A stretch of 64,000 nt of DNA. Source: Eurosta solidaginis (Eukaryota; Arthropoda; Insecta; Diptera; Tephritidae). Position 1 is the stretch's first letter, and each line of letters starts with the position of its first letter. The DNA lies in NCBI RefSeq assembly GCF_040869045.1, contig NC_090322.1, forward strand, positions 188,975,477-189,039,476. Direction: 5' to 3'. Shown in pieces: positions 12,124 to 23,570 of the stretch. The position numbers and the translations under genes were made by a program. Below the pieces are notes generated by a model. That model was not told the DNA's origin. It did not search any database and worked only from the letters and a program-made list of their open reading frames with translations.

Positions 12124-14656
12124 CAAGTAAGGAAGGCTAAGTTCAGGTGTGGCCGAACATTACGTACTCAGCTGAGAGCTTTGGAGACAAAATACAGGGA
12201 AACTACCTTGTAGGAAAATGAACCTAGGGTAACCCTGGAATGTGTTTGTACGATATGGATATCAAATGAAAGGTGCTAATGAGTAATTTAAAAGGGAGTG
12301 GGCCTTAGTTCTATAGATGGACGCTTTTCGAGATATAGCCATAAAGGTGGACCAGGGGTGACTCTAGAATGTTTTTGTACGATATGGGTATCAAATTAAA
12401 GGTATTAATGAGGGTTTTAAAAGGGAGTGGGCCTTAGTTCTATAGGTGGACGCCTTTTCGAAATATCGCCATAAAGGTGGACCAGGGGTGACGCTAGAAT
12501 TTGTTTGTACGATATGGGTATCAAATGAAAGGTGTTAATGAGTATTTTAAAACGGCGTGGGCCTTAGTTCTATAGGTGGACGCCTTTTCGAAATATCGCC
12601 ATAAAGGTGGACCAGGGGTGACGCTAGAATTTGTTTGTACGATATGGGTATCAAATGAAAGGTGTTAATGAGTATTTTAAAGGGCGTGGGCCTTAGTTCT
12701 ATAGGTGGAAGCCTTTTCGAGATATCGCCATAAAGGTGGACCAGGGGTGACGCTAGAATTTGTTTGTACGATATGGGTATCAAATGAAAGGTGTTAATGA
12801 GTATTTTAAAACGGCGTGGGCCTTAGTTCTATAGGTGGACGCCTTTTCGAAATATCGCCATAAAGGTGGACCAGGGGTGACGCTAGAATTTGTTTGTACG
12901 ATATGGGTATCAAATGAAAGGTGTTAATGAGTATTTTAAAACGGCGTGGGCCTTAGTTCTATAGGTGGACGCCTTTTCGAAATATCGCCATAAAGGTGGA
13001 CCAGGGGTGACGCTAGAATTTGTTTGTACGATATGGGTATCAAATGAAAGGTGTTAATGAGTATTTTAAAGGGCGTGGGCCTTAGTTCTATAGGTGGAAG
13101 CCTTTTCGAGATATCGCCATAAAGGTGGACCAGGGGTGACGCTAGAATTTGTTTGTACGATATGGGTATCAAATGAAAGGTGTTAATGAGTATTTTAAAA
13201 AGGAGTGGGCCTTGCTTCTATATGTGGACGCCTTTTTGTGATATCGCCATAATCGTGGACCAGGGGTGACTCTAGAATGTGTTTGTACGATATGGGTATC
13301 AAATTAAAGGTATTAATGAGGGCTTTAAAAGGGAGTGGCCCTTAGTTGTATATGTGAAGGCATTTTCGAGATATCGACCAAAATGTGGACCAGGGTGATC
13401 CAGAACATCATCTGTCGGGTACCGCTAATTTATTTATATATGTAATACCACGAACAGTATTCTTTCCAAGATTCCAAGGGCTTTCGATTTCGCCCTGCAA
13501 AACTTTTTCGTTTTATTCTACTTAATATGGTAGGTGTCACACCCATTTTACCAAGTTTTTTTCTAAAGTTATATTTTGCGTCAATAGACCAACACAATTA
13601 CCATGTTTCATCCCTTTTTTCGTATTTCTTTATAATTATGGCATTTTTTTCATTTTTCGTAATTTTCGATATCGAAAAAGTGGGCGTGGTCATAGTCGGA
13701 TTTCGGCCATTTTTTACACCAATACAAAGTGAGTTCAGATAAGTACGTGAACTGAGTTTAGTAAAGATATATCGATTTTTGCTCAAGGTATCGTGTTAAC
13801 GGCCGAGCGGAAGGACAGACAGTCGACTGTGTATAAAAACTGGGCGTGGCTTCAACCGATTTCGCCCTTTTTCACAGAAAACAGTTATCGTCCTAGAATC
13901 TAAGCCTCTACCAAATTTCACAAGGATTGGTAAGTTTTTGTTGGACTTATGGCGTTAAAAGTATCTAAGACAAATTAAATGAAAAAGGGCGGAGCCACGC
14001 CCATTTTGAAATTTTCTTTTAGTTTTGTATTTTGTTGCAACATATCATTACTGGAGTTGTATGTTGACATAATTTACTTATATACTGTAAAGATATTAAC
14101 TTTTCTTTTCAAATTTGAATTTAAAAAAATTTTTTTTTAAAAAGTGGGCATGGTCGTTCTCCGATTTTGCTAATTTTTATTAAGTAGACATATAGTAATA
14201 AGAGTAACGTTACTGTCAAATTTTATCATGATATCTTCAACGACTGCCAAATTACAGCTTGCACAACTTCTAAATTACTTTCTTTTAAAAGTGGGCGGTG
14301 CCAGGCCCATTGTCCAAAATTTTACTAGTTTTCTATTCTGCGTCATAAGTTCAACTCACTTACCACCGAAATTTTCGATATCGAAAAAGTGGGCGTGGTT
14401 ATTGTCCGATATCGTTCATTTTAAATAGCGATCTGAGATGAGTGCCCAGGAACCTACATACCAAATTTCATCAAGATACCTCAATGTTAACGGACAGACG
14501 GACGGACGGACATGGCTCAATCGAATTTTTTTTCGATACTGATGATTTTGATATATGGAAGTCTATATCTATCTCGATTCCTTTATACCTGTACAACCAA
14601 CCGTTATCCAATCAAAGTTAATATACTCTGTGTGCTCTGCTCAACTGAGTATAAAA
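12124..14656 (-). mobile_element. HINE/Helentron-like element C, longest copy
   Basis: It abuts element B directly. It opens CAAGTAAGGAAGGCTAAG, has subterminal TACTCAGCTGAGAGCT (from 12165), and ends GCTCAACTGAGTATAAAAA. Tandem repeats fill 12,240-13,400. It retains the middle section that A lost and provides the empty target site (A14072|T14073) for the Helitron found in copy D. It is non-coding; the two identical 78-codon frames in it are by-products of the repeats. Confidence 0.8.
12240..13400. repeat. Central tandem array, ~130-bp unit with 389-bp higher-order period
   Basis: Successive ACGCTAGAATTTGTTTG landmarks lie at 12491, 12621, 12750, 12880, 13010 and 13139, giving steps of 130, 129, 130, 130 and 129. 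The block 12547-12783 recurs at 12936-13172, 389 bases on, with identical translation, showing a recent multi-unit duplication. Outer units are more diverged. Confidence 0.85.
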
Positions 14657-14699
14657 ACGGAGTAACAGTTATCAATATATAATTCCAAGAACTATAATT

Positions 14700-15075
14700 T
14701 AGAAAATTGCATACTAATGGCTTCTGGTTTACAGTTTACAAAACTTTTAAATTTGCTTCTACTATTTAAATGTGGACATTGCCAAGTCTATTTTCCAAAA
14801 TGTAACAAAATTTATGTTAAGCTTTTTGTATAAAAACAAGCTCTATACTAAGTTTCGTTAGGATTGGTAAATTTTTGTTGGATTTACGACATTAATAGTT
14901 CTATAGAGAAATTACTTAAAACGCTCCATGGGCGATATATGCTACAGGGGTCCGAGCTGGTCGATGCCGACAAATGCCTAATCGATATCTCAAAATTCAG
15001 GGACTATCTTGCGCTCAAACAGACGGACTAACATGATTCAATCAACTCATATCATCACCCTGATCAGTTCGACAT
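14700..15075. repeat. Degraded dispersed repeat, relative of 960-1680
   Basis: It shares the GGCGATATATGCTACAGGGG and CAAATGCCTAATCGATATC phrases and the ACAGACGGAC ending with the block near 1,480-1,650. It sits just right of element C. Confidence 0.5.
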
Positions 15076-15661
15076 GCTTATGGGTTGGGCTATCATTTCT
15101 CCTTTAGGACAATTTTGAAATTCGTAACAATATCGTGAAAGGTATATCGATATAAATTGACTGTAAATTCGCCAGCTGTTAACATTTTAATACGTGCTGG
15201 TATGAAAAAACTGGGAATATATGAGTGAATTATATGACCATTTAGGAAAGACTGAACGTTGTGACCTTTCCATATGGTTATAACTTCAACTAACATTGTG
15301 GCCATTTGAAGCGGTAAAAAGATCAATTGGTGTTATGGCTGTTGACATTATGTCATATTTGAATTGTAGGCACAGACTTAAAAAATACTCAAGACATTTT
15401 TTAATTTATTATACTTGAAAGTTAAAAATGTTGCGTCTCCTGGTTCATACAGACTTTTGCGTGGTTCCGAGAAAAATTTACATTGTTTTTTAATAACCCT
15501 AATAAGTAAGTGTATATCTCCTTTTGCTTTAATATATCTATTTATGTGTACTTATAATTTATACTGGTTGTTGTGTTACATAACTCAACTCAAACAAACA
15601 AACCCACAAAGCTGTACATAACATTTGCTACATATTTAAATACACCACATACAAGTTTATA

Positions 15662-15704
15662 TTGATTTTTCTTTGTATTCCATTTTTGTTTTTTTCCACA
15701 GCAG
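15662..15704 (+). promoter_or_regulatory. 3' splice site with tandem NAGNAG acceptor
   Basis: A pyrimidine-rich run (15671-15698) ends in CACAGCAG, offering two AG acceptors three bases apart (after 15701 and after 15704). Both keep the downstream frame. The first gives a junction codon xCA followed by Asp; the second gives xAT followed by Thr, so the proteins would differ by one residue. The splice site is inferred from sequence alone. Confidence 0.6.
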
Positions 15705-16732
15705 ATACGCTTCACATTAAATACCCGCATGGACCAGTCGCAGTTGAAATAAATCGTTTACTCAATGCAACATCAACAACAACATTGGACATAGCATCGG
15801 GGGGCAAAAGCACGCACGGTGGTATTAATTTAGGTAGCAAATGGCGCGCAGAAGTACCGAGTAATGAAGGTCAATTGACTAGTGGTAGAGGTGGTGGTGG
15901 TGGACGAGCCGGTGGCTATCAACCCGACTTGTTGCCCGCGTATAGCAACATCCATAAGTTAGGTAACAATAGTAACAGTAACATTTATGGTCATGCCAAC
16001 AACAATGCGGCCAACAATCAACAAGGACAACTTTATAGTCCGATAAAAGCAACGAGGACAATAAATCTACACGATGACCAGCAAATGTCACAACAACAAC
16101 AACAACAACCCATTACGGCCAAAAATAAATATAATGTAAATGTACAAGAGTACCTCCAGTCCAGATATGGTGCCGCAAGCAAACCCAGCGAAAGGACTTT
16201 ACGACGTGGTGTCGAGGCAGCGCTCGCGATAGCAACAACCAGTTCTGGAGGAATTGCACTGACCAGCACCGGCTCATTGCCAACGACAACTGTCAGCGAA
16301 AATGGCACAGCGCCGCAAGCGGAAAGTGGCTTTTCAACATTACAACGACATAGCAAATCAGTTGCACTACCACCCCGCACACCCACCGATACCCACTCGT
16401 ATACAAATGGAACCCAAAGTACGTTTAACAACAATAGTTATGGCTATGAATATCGGCAACCACCTCCACCACCTTACAATTCGGCGCATCGTACGTCAAA
16501 TGGCTTGCAGCTGTTACAGCGTCGCACCAGCATTAACAATGAACAAAATAACGAGCACATTAGTGCAACAAAAGATCTGGGCTATCGGGAAGGGATGGGC
16601 ATCAGCAACAATTATGGTGGTGGCATAGGTGATGGTGCACGTCAAACTATAGTCACCGCTTCTTCATCGCTACAATTCCTCACAACAACGGGTTATGGTG
16701 GCAATGTAATGCCACAACGTCAGTTGCTTTGA
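15702..16732 (+). CDS. C-terminal coding exon of an unrecognised host gene
   Basis: The exon follows a T-rich tract and an AG acceptor at 15700-15701 and runs to TGA at 16730-16732. It gives 342 complete codons from GAT at 15704, with two leading bases that complete a split codon (phase 1 intron). I do not recognise the protein and see no catalytic domain, membrane segment or signal. Visible features, counted from that first Asp: a compact opening DTLHIKYPHGPVAVEINRLL (1-20), Gly-rich 59-71, Asn-rich 87-106, a Gln run 130-135, a basic stretch with SERTLRRG (162-169), a Pro-rich LPPRTPT (222-228), and RQPPPPPY (251-258), a PPxY-type WW-binding motif. The C terminus is MPQRQLL. This composition suits a disordered cytoplasmic tail or scaffold. 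The ATG at 15662 lies in the intron tract and is not the start. The length of uninterrupted frame among decayed repeats supports real coding; the identity stays open. Confidence 0.72.
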
Positions 16733-16989
16733 TTATCCACGCAGACTGGTGTGATGAGGTAGAATATTGGGCGGCTGCTTTAATCAGCGACTTTAACGAC
16801 GGCATTTAATGAGGTGAGTTATGCTAATTAAACGAAATTTTCTAGGTAAAGTAAATTTTTTAAATATATTTCACCGAAAGTATTACACGTTTGATGAAAC
16901 CCAAATTTTCTAAGAATTTGACTGCTGAACTGACTGACTTAATTTTCTATTTATATATCTAAGTTTAAATATTTGATAATATCTTGGTA
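16733..16989 (+). other. Probable 3' untranslated region with a strong 5' splice-site match
   Basis: The sequence after the stop codon has no long reading frame. At 16811-16819 it reads GAGGTGAGT, a near-perfect 5' splice site, 81 bases beyond the stop. No AATAAA appears before 17000. Either the gene has a spliced 3' UTR or the match is chance. Confidence 0.35.
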
Positions 16990-16999
16990 CAAGCTCGAC

Positions 17000-17935
17000 T
17001 GAAGTAAAGCCGGCCTTAACAAGTTAGATCGGCTTCATACTAAGCTGCAGAGAAATGGGGTCGTAAAGAGGTCTGTGCAAGGCCACAAAATCTGTAAATA
17101 CAGGACGGTAATCATTAACCAATTGCTAGGCGGCTCGACATGGGATCAGAACTTATGCAGACGAGATTTAAGTCATCATAAGTGGCAGATGTTTACCAAC
17201 ACAAGCCCGGGTTAACGGAGAACTCGGAATAGCCCGATCTGAGAGTGGTGACCATAGAAGAAATGTACAGTACAAAATATTTTGACAGTAAATTTTGGAG
17301 GAAACTCCATGTAGAAGAGATAGAGAGAGAGAAGAAAAGCTCTGAAGTACTGTATGCATGTTGGGGCTGCTCGATTGCCGGTAGTATATCTATAGCAGTA
17401 TAACGTCATCTTATATAGGGAGAATAGCCTACACAGTTCTTTGCCTGAGCATCGAAGGATCTTTGAGGACCGCAGTAGAGTCGGATGGTTGTTGAAAGTA
17501 GGTAGAAATGGGTAGATCATACCACAATCATGTATACCGATGGTTCATAATTAAAGGAAGGGTCGGGTGTGCTGTTTAAATAAGAAGATCCTACAGGCCG
17601 CTAGATCAGTCTGGAAATTGTAGCCACGAAGAACACAGCAGAACTTTCGAGGAAGCCTGCAGCTCTCGTTGAATTGACGGTATGTATCCCAATGCACTAA
17701 GGGGAAATCAAAAGGATGCTGGGATTGCATATGATCTATCAAGCAGCGTGTGGATAAAAACCCGTTGCTGCGAAATTTCTAAGATTATGTGCGAATATTT
17801 CACTTCCAAAGTTGCTCATATATCTAAAGACAGGACATTTAGGTTCATGTTTATCCGCACTGGTGGTCTGATTCTTTTGACGATCTTACAACGTCCAGAA
17901 GGCGGCTTTTCAATAGAGCTAGGAAGGTGAGTCTG
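17000..17935 (+). pseudogene. LOA/I-like LINE remnant, RNase H and C-terminal part
   Basis: IMYTDGS at about 17,527-17,547 is the RNase H opening motif. Further on (about 17,748-17,850) comes WIKTRCCEISKIMCEYF, matching the ARGCKVSKIMCRSY segment of the better copies in the window. Several stops and shifts break the frame. Confidence 0.65.
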
Positions 17936-17969
17936 TTAATTTATAAATATAAAAAGGGATAGCCAAGCG

Positions 17970-18330
17970 AGTTTCATTGAAAAGCTTCTTCGAAAACGTG
18001 GAAGATTCCAATGAATCGGCGGGGCTAGGAAAGATACTCTCAAGGAGACCCGCCTATTTAGGGTATCTGAGGGACAATACTGGGGGCTGGTCAATGAGTA
18101 GCGAGGGATTCCTAAAGCTTTTATTGAATAATAATTTTCCTATGTCTCAATTGCGCAGAAGTCTCCACTTGCACAGTCGGCGATTGTTGGCTATGCAGCA
18201 TTTCCTGCCATTCCCCTATGAGAAAGTCGAATTGCTTTGGGTATCGATTCGTTCAAGCCCTATATGTCTCCGGGCCCGGATAAAATCAGTTCTGCGCAGC
18301 TTCAAATTCCTTTAGGACATGCTGCCGCTG
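17970..18330 (+). pseudogene. LINE remnant, N-terminal part of the reverse transcriptase
   Basis: About 18,260-18,310 reads FKPYMSPGPDKISSAQLQ in one frame, the start-of-RT motif (SPGPDGIxPAMLQ in the copy near 43,800). It lies downstream of an RNase H fragment, the reverse of the order within one element, so two truncated copies or a rearrangement are present. Confidence 0.6.
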
Positions 18331-18763
18331 GTTGGCCATAATTTCCACAAACTGCCATAGTTTCTACACATCGACTTAGAGAGTAGGGCGTTATTTAAAC
18401 AAATTCTAAGACGGAATTAAAAAACATTTTTTTTTTAACGGCAGCCGAAATACGCTCATATTCGACTTAGGAATTGTTAAAGAAAATCCATTTTCTACCC
18501 AAAATATTCGAAGAAAAGTAAGAACGGCAGAGCGGAACGTGAGTCACTTTGGCTCAAATTGTAGCTAAGAATACTCAATAAAATCAGAAAACAGCAAATA
18601 AAAATTTCGAAATTTCCGTAAAACTTTTTTGAATTTTCAAATTTTGTCGACAGAAAATTCAATTCAACGAAATTCTTAAAACATCTCCACTGCTATTTTT
18701 GTGTTCATCTGGCCTTCTTTCGAAAAGTATCCATTTGGAATAAATCTCTCCATTTGGCCCAAT
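18331..18763. other. No gene recognised
   Basis: AT-rich sequence with no long frame. Confidence 0.5.
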
Positions 18764-19123
18764 TAATAAATAAATAAATGTAAGGCACGATAACCTCCGC
18801 AGAGATTTTAGGCCGAGCTTCTCTTCCAATTTGCGTTGGCCTTCTCTTGATTTTTCCTACAAATTGGCGGGACGGGACCTACATGTATGATGACTCCGAA
18901 CGGCATCTGCAACACAGATGAGTTTTCACTGAGAGCTTTTCATAGCAGAAATACACTCGGAGTGCTTCCCAAACACTGACGAGGGGCGACCCCGCTTAGA
19001 AAAATTTTCTTCTTATAGAAAAACTTGTTTCTAAGTCTTTTTTATGTAGCATTGCGCCGGGGCGTGCACCCAGGATCTTCGGTGTAGATGGCGGAGCACG
19101 CTACTTACACTACGGCGGCCGCC
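18764..19123 (-). repeat. tRNA-derived SINE, near full-length copy 4
   Basis: On the minus strand: GGCGGCCGCCG-type head, A-box side, worn B box, conserved body and an (ATTT)n tail. It is close to the 356-bp length of the copy at 60731. Confidence 0.85.
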
Positions 19124-20480
19124 ACCAATTGGAGTATGAAAGTTCGAAAGTACAGCAAAGGAATATCTACACACTGAAAAACTGCAGCAAAAAAAGGTTT
19201 TATCTATTGTTTTAAAATCCATGACAAATTTGAAATTGCAACATCAATATACTTTAGAAATATTTTTTCTAAACGAGACCGCCTTTCGAAAGTTGGTATG
19301 TATTTCAGATGAGTCGGTAAAAAGGAAAGAGCAACCGACTTTAATCTCATTCAGGGCATATCGCGCAAAAGAGGTCTTTATAATTTTCTTCTTTATGAAA
19401 TCATATATTTACGAAAAGTTTTATAAAATTTCCTAACCACTCGTTACTTATTCACTAACTCTCGTTAAAATTTCTCTTCGTGTGCCACTAATTGGACGTT
19501 CCTAGAAAATTGTCTTAGTTACGAGTTGCAGAAATATTCGCAGTAGTACTTTGTAGCAAAAAGCACAGCAATTGCTTCTGTGAAATGTGCGAAATTTCTA
19601 GTAATACCGCTTTGATAGACTCAGAATAAGCAGAGCTCAAAACAACACCACTAAACAACAAGACACACCAGCACACTCCTACCATCTTTAGTATGACAGC
19701 TTAGTATCGACAGTTTACTTGCCAACAAGAAAGGTGACCTATTTCTGTATATACTTTGGCAACGTTGTAAAAATCAAATACCAACAGCATCAGCATTTCA
19801 CTTCAATTGAAATTCAACGGCAAAGGAAATAATTGAAGAAATAGTAAAAGCTAGAGTTAAATCATGCTGATATACATATGTACGTATGTATATACTACTA
19901 TTAAATTTGGCTATTTTGCATACCTATGCATTACTACATACATAGTTATATATGCACATACGTATTTGCGTGTTGTAAATATGTATTTCTCAATGCAACC
20001 GCAATCAAAATTACAACAAACAAATCGGGCAACAATATTCGGCCGCACTACAAAATACCATGGTTGCTTCTAAAGAGTGCTGACTGTGAAATATATGACT
20101 GATCATAAAAAGTAATAGCATACAATTATAAGTTTTAACGTAATTTGAACTAGTCTTAAGAGAACCGACGACTACTATTCACAAGCTAAAGAAAAGAATG
20201 TCTGCTTTAAAATACAATCCGTTTTCCGAGAAGACCTCTGACCGTAGCAAACAAAATTACGTAAGATTCCCGTACAGCTCAAACCTTTCGTCTTAAAAAT
20301 ACAAATCTAGACGTCATCTAACAGAAAGTGTGAAACTCTATCACTGAAGTACTAGTTTTTAAAAACTATATCGTAAAATAATCTTACTGAGAGTAGTTTG
20401 AAAAATATGAGTTGCATTGCATCGTTGTATTACCAAATACTTTAAGGGTGGAACTGGATTTCAGTTGCTAAGCGAATGGC
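19124..20480. other. No gene recognised
   Basis: AT-rich, with TATATGTACGTATG-type simple sequence near 19,865-19,985. Only short frames. Confidence 0.45.
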
Positions 20481-20489
20481 TGAACGCCA

Positions 20490-22090
20490 ACGAAAAGCTA
20501 CAAATGAGCCATATATCGATCTTGGAAATTTCCTCCAGAAAGTCGAAAATATCCGGACCGAGATATGTACAGCACGTCCTCGTCAACGCTGGCCAGTTGA
20601 CCATAAAGTGACGGAAAGATTACCCCCGTTGACCTCCACACAGTTAAATCAGCTGTAGCTGTACAGCATATAAAGGTATCCGCATGGGCTCGTATTAGGC
20701 TGTGCCCTGTTAACACGCCAGCAACCATGTTTGGAGTTTTTTTTTGTTTTTAAATCCGAATAGTTCATCCGAACGCTTGGCGCCAACAATGGTTAATAAA
20801 TAACTCCACAAAACGACAAGAGATGCTGCCAGCCCAGCATTTGCCAAGCTGGCTCGAGGCCTACCTGTTCAGGAGCAGAGCCAGTCTCCACTGGCAGATG
20901 CAATGGGAAAATGAATCAACCTGAAAGTAGCTAGGGATATCCTTATGAACTGAAACCAATATAATTTGTATCTTAAAATATTAAGATGACACCGCAAGTA
21001 AGGACAAACAATCTTTTACAGCCATCGAACTCATGGCGACAGAGCTTAGCGCTTAGCGTCTCCCTCTCCCGCAGTGGTCGTGCAGAGCAAACTTGCAGCT
21101 TATACCGAGTTTATGGCAGAATATGCCAGTCCCAACCCTACCGACCATCGTGGACCCATTCGTTAACTGCCTCACTACACTCCCAGCAGTCTATCCTGCC
21201 AGGTATGTAGTCGAAATCGGTCAGAATTATGTAGTTCACTTTATTCACAAGCGTGCGTTGCAGCCTTTTTGGAAAAGTGCTCTCCATCAGATCAGAGAAT
21301 TGGCATGATAACCATATCGCACAGCCAACGTACCACCCTTTGAGAGAACAACTATCATTTTCCAATCGACCCTTAAAAGGCAACCGAAGACTTTCTAACT
21401 CTCTACTCCACATAAAATTTATATGGCAGCTTTCTGTTAAGGATAATCCCAAGAAACTTAATCCTTTTAAACAGCATGAATGATATTCCCGAAAAGAATA
21501 TGGTTATAATTCCACTCAAGAAAGTTGAACCACTGCGTAAGCGAAACGAGCTCTCGATCATGACACCTAGCTAAGCCGGAAAATGTTCCTCAGTGCATTC
21601 ACAAACCTCTGACAAGAGCTGCCAGGTTATCGACATAAGCACCTACTTGGCAGCCCCTTCCTTTTAGTGCCTTAAGCAGGTTTGTAGTTACCTCTACCCT
21701 GAGCAGGGGAGATACAACCCCCTGTAGTGCTCCTTTTCACTTTTCTATAAGCCGTGGCCCTTCCCTGGTCTGCTGCTATAGTTATGCCACTCAAAAATAT
21801 GTTGAATCATTCCACTTGAGTCGATTTGAATCCCAGTGTTTAAAAGGCCCTTTATATGGCCGCTGGTAGACTTTTTTAAGGCTCCTTCCATGTCCCCCTT
21901 CTTCAGTTTGAAACCCGAATAAAGAGCTGATTTCGTACACCCGCCTCTTCAATAGCTGTATTGAGATGCCGAATATTTCTCTTGAGGAGTACTGCTCCTT
22001 AGGTGAAGACCAATTGCACGTTCCGAAACGAGAACGTGCTGATTGATCTGTATTCATTGGGAGAGTCCGAAGAGCCTTTTCCCGGTGACT
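20490..22090 (-). pseudogene. Heavily decayed LINE on the minus strand (RT and C-terminal pieces)
   Basis: At about 21,600-21,740 the minus strand reads GALQGVVSPLLR then GAYVDNLAALVRGL, the degraded PQGGVLSPLLW and YADD boxes of reverse transcriptase (here YVDN). At about 20,670-20,728 it reads VAGVLTGHSLI, the LTGHCLL motif of the C-terminal domain. Many stops and shifts; the catalytic Asp pair is lost. Confidence 0.6.
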
Positions 22091-23430
22091 TTAAATATAT
22101 TCCAAGAATAAGGCAAACAGCACAGCAGCAGACTTTTTGCGTAAATGGGAGCCAGTGAGCTGCAAGGAACCTCACTCTACAACTAACTAAGAAAACAAAA
22201 TGTTTAAAGCTTCCATTTCATTTTTTTAACAACTTCTGAAAAATAAAGCAAACACGAAGAAAGACTGTCTGTTGTGGTGGGCAAACCCTTACTATTCGTT
22301 TAAAAAAGGAAGAAATAAAGCGAAACTGAAATAAATATCTTTCCATGTTGGCCGGGATACATCTTTCTCTTCTTTGTAAACCTTGCACACAGTCCTCAGT
22401 AATCTCGGCCTAACAACAATATTCGCTTATATATAAATGATGCCCAACGTGGGGCCTTTGATGCACACGTAGCTTCTGTCAACCACACCTTATCGTTTTT
22501 CCTAAAGCCAATGAATTTCGAACGAGTTAATTTGATTGCGATGCTGTGATTCAACTTATATTTGTGTAAGACAAAGTGAATTATGGACGTTATAGGTATA
22601 TATGTATGTATATTTGTAAGAGAAAGTAGTGGAATGATATAGCTACACGCCTGAATGCCTTAATGACAGATCAGCAATTCCTGTTGCACGTGTGTTGCCG
22701 TTTTTTATTTCCAATAGAAATGTGCAACCATCATCACGATAGCGCTGATAGTCACACGTAACAAATACAATAACTTGTACGCTCAGCTCAATTGGCCTCA
22801 ATGTTAGTATTAGACGGTTTCAAGTTGAAAAAAGAAACTTTCAGTGTATTTGATTTGGAACAAAGCGTTTTGTTTTGATGGTGAAATTTTTTTGTTATCT
22901 TTGTATGGAAAAAATGTCAAAGCTTCACATTGTGTTTGCAGATAGGACGTGGATTTATTATTCGTTATTAGCTACCTTTTCAAACGCGGGGTAGTGAACC
23001 TAACTTTATGAAGCCATGCGAATCTTTTTTAAATGAACTTTTTTTTTTACGAAACGTTCTAATGTGCATGTATCACTTTGCGCGATATGTATGTTTTAAT
23101 ACTTGTACATTCTCCAAGGTATATATTTTGGTTGAAATGGATACACTCTTTCTATGCTATTTTTTATTAACTTTCTATATTTTTAGCCTCCAAACAAATT
23201 CAAAGGATTTTCCCATGCAATAAGTTGAAACAGAAAATTTACATTCCGTTTGCTTATGATTTATGTGGCGTTCCCTTTCTTTGTTTTGTTTTTGGAACAT
23301 CCTGCGGTTTCTGCTATGGAAAGTTTTTAGGTTAAGCGATTTGGAAAAATTGCCGTTGGCTTGTAAGCAAGAAGCGTGAATTCCAAGTACTGGTGAAGTT
23401 TGATTCGAAGAAATATATATACATATGAGT
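22091..23430. other. No gene recognised
   Basis: AT-rich sequence with short frames only. Confidence 0.45.
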
Positions 23431-23570
23431 TTTCGAATAAATAACTCAAATATTCAGCATAGCAAATGTTCCTTATAAACAACACTACTATGATAGTAGT
23501 ACTTTATAATTAAATTACTCGCGTACTTCACCTATAGCTTTTATACTCACAGCTGCGGTGTTCACCTATT
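23430..23570. repeat. Possible LTR fragment
   Basis: CGAATAAATAACTCAAATATTCA and the following ACTTCAC phrases resemble the inner part of the LTR-like sequences at 39008 and 58937. The TGTAAC end is missing. Confidence 0.35.

Noticed and set aside
12547..13172. Two identical 78-codon minus frames
   Set aside because: They arise from the 389-bp period of the tandem array inside a non-coding HINE element, not from a duplicated gene.
7570..13400. CRISPR-like regular repeats
   Set aside because: The repeats are directly adjoining 130-bp units with no unique spacers, inside transposons of a eukaryote.
15662..15701. ATG at 15662 as the start of the host protein
   Set aside because: The first 13 codons translate the pyrimidine tract of a 3' splice site; the frame is better read as an internal exon start.
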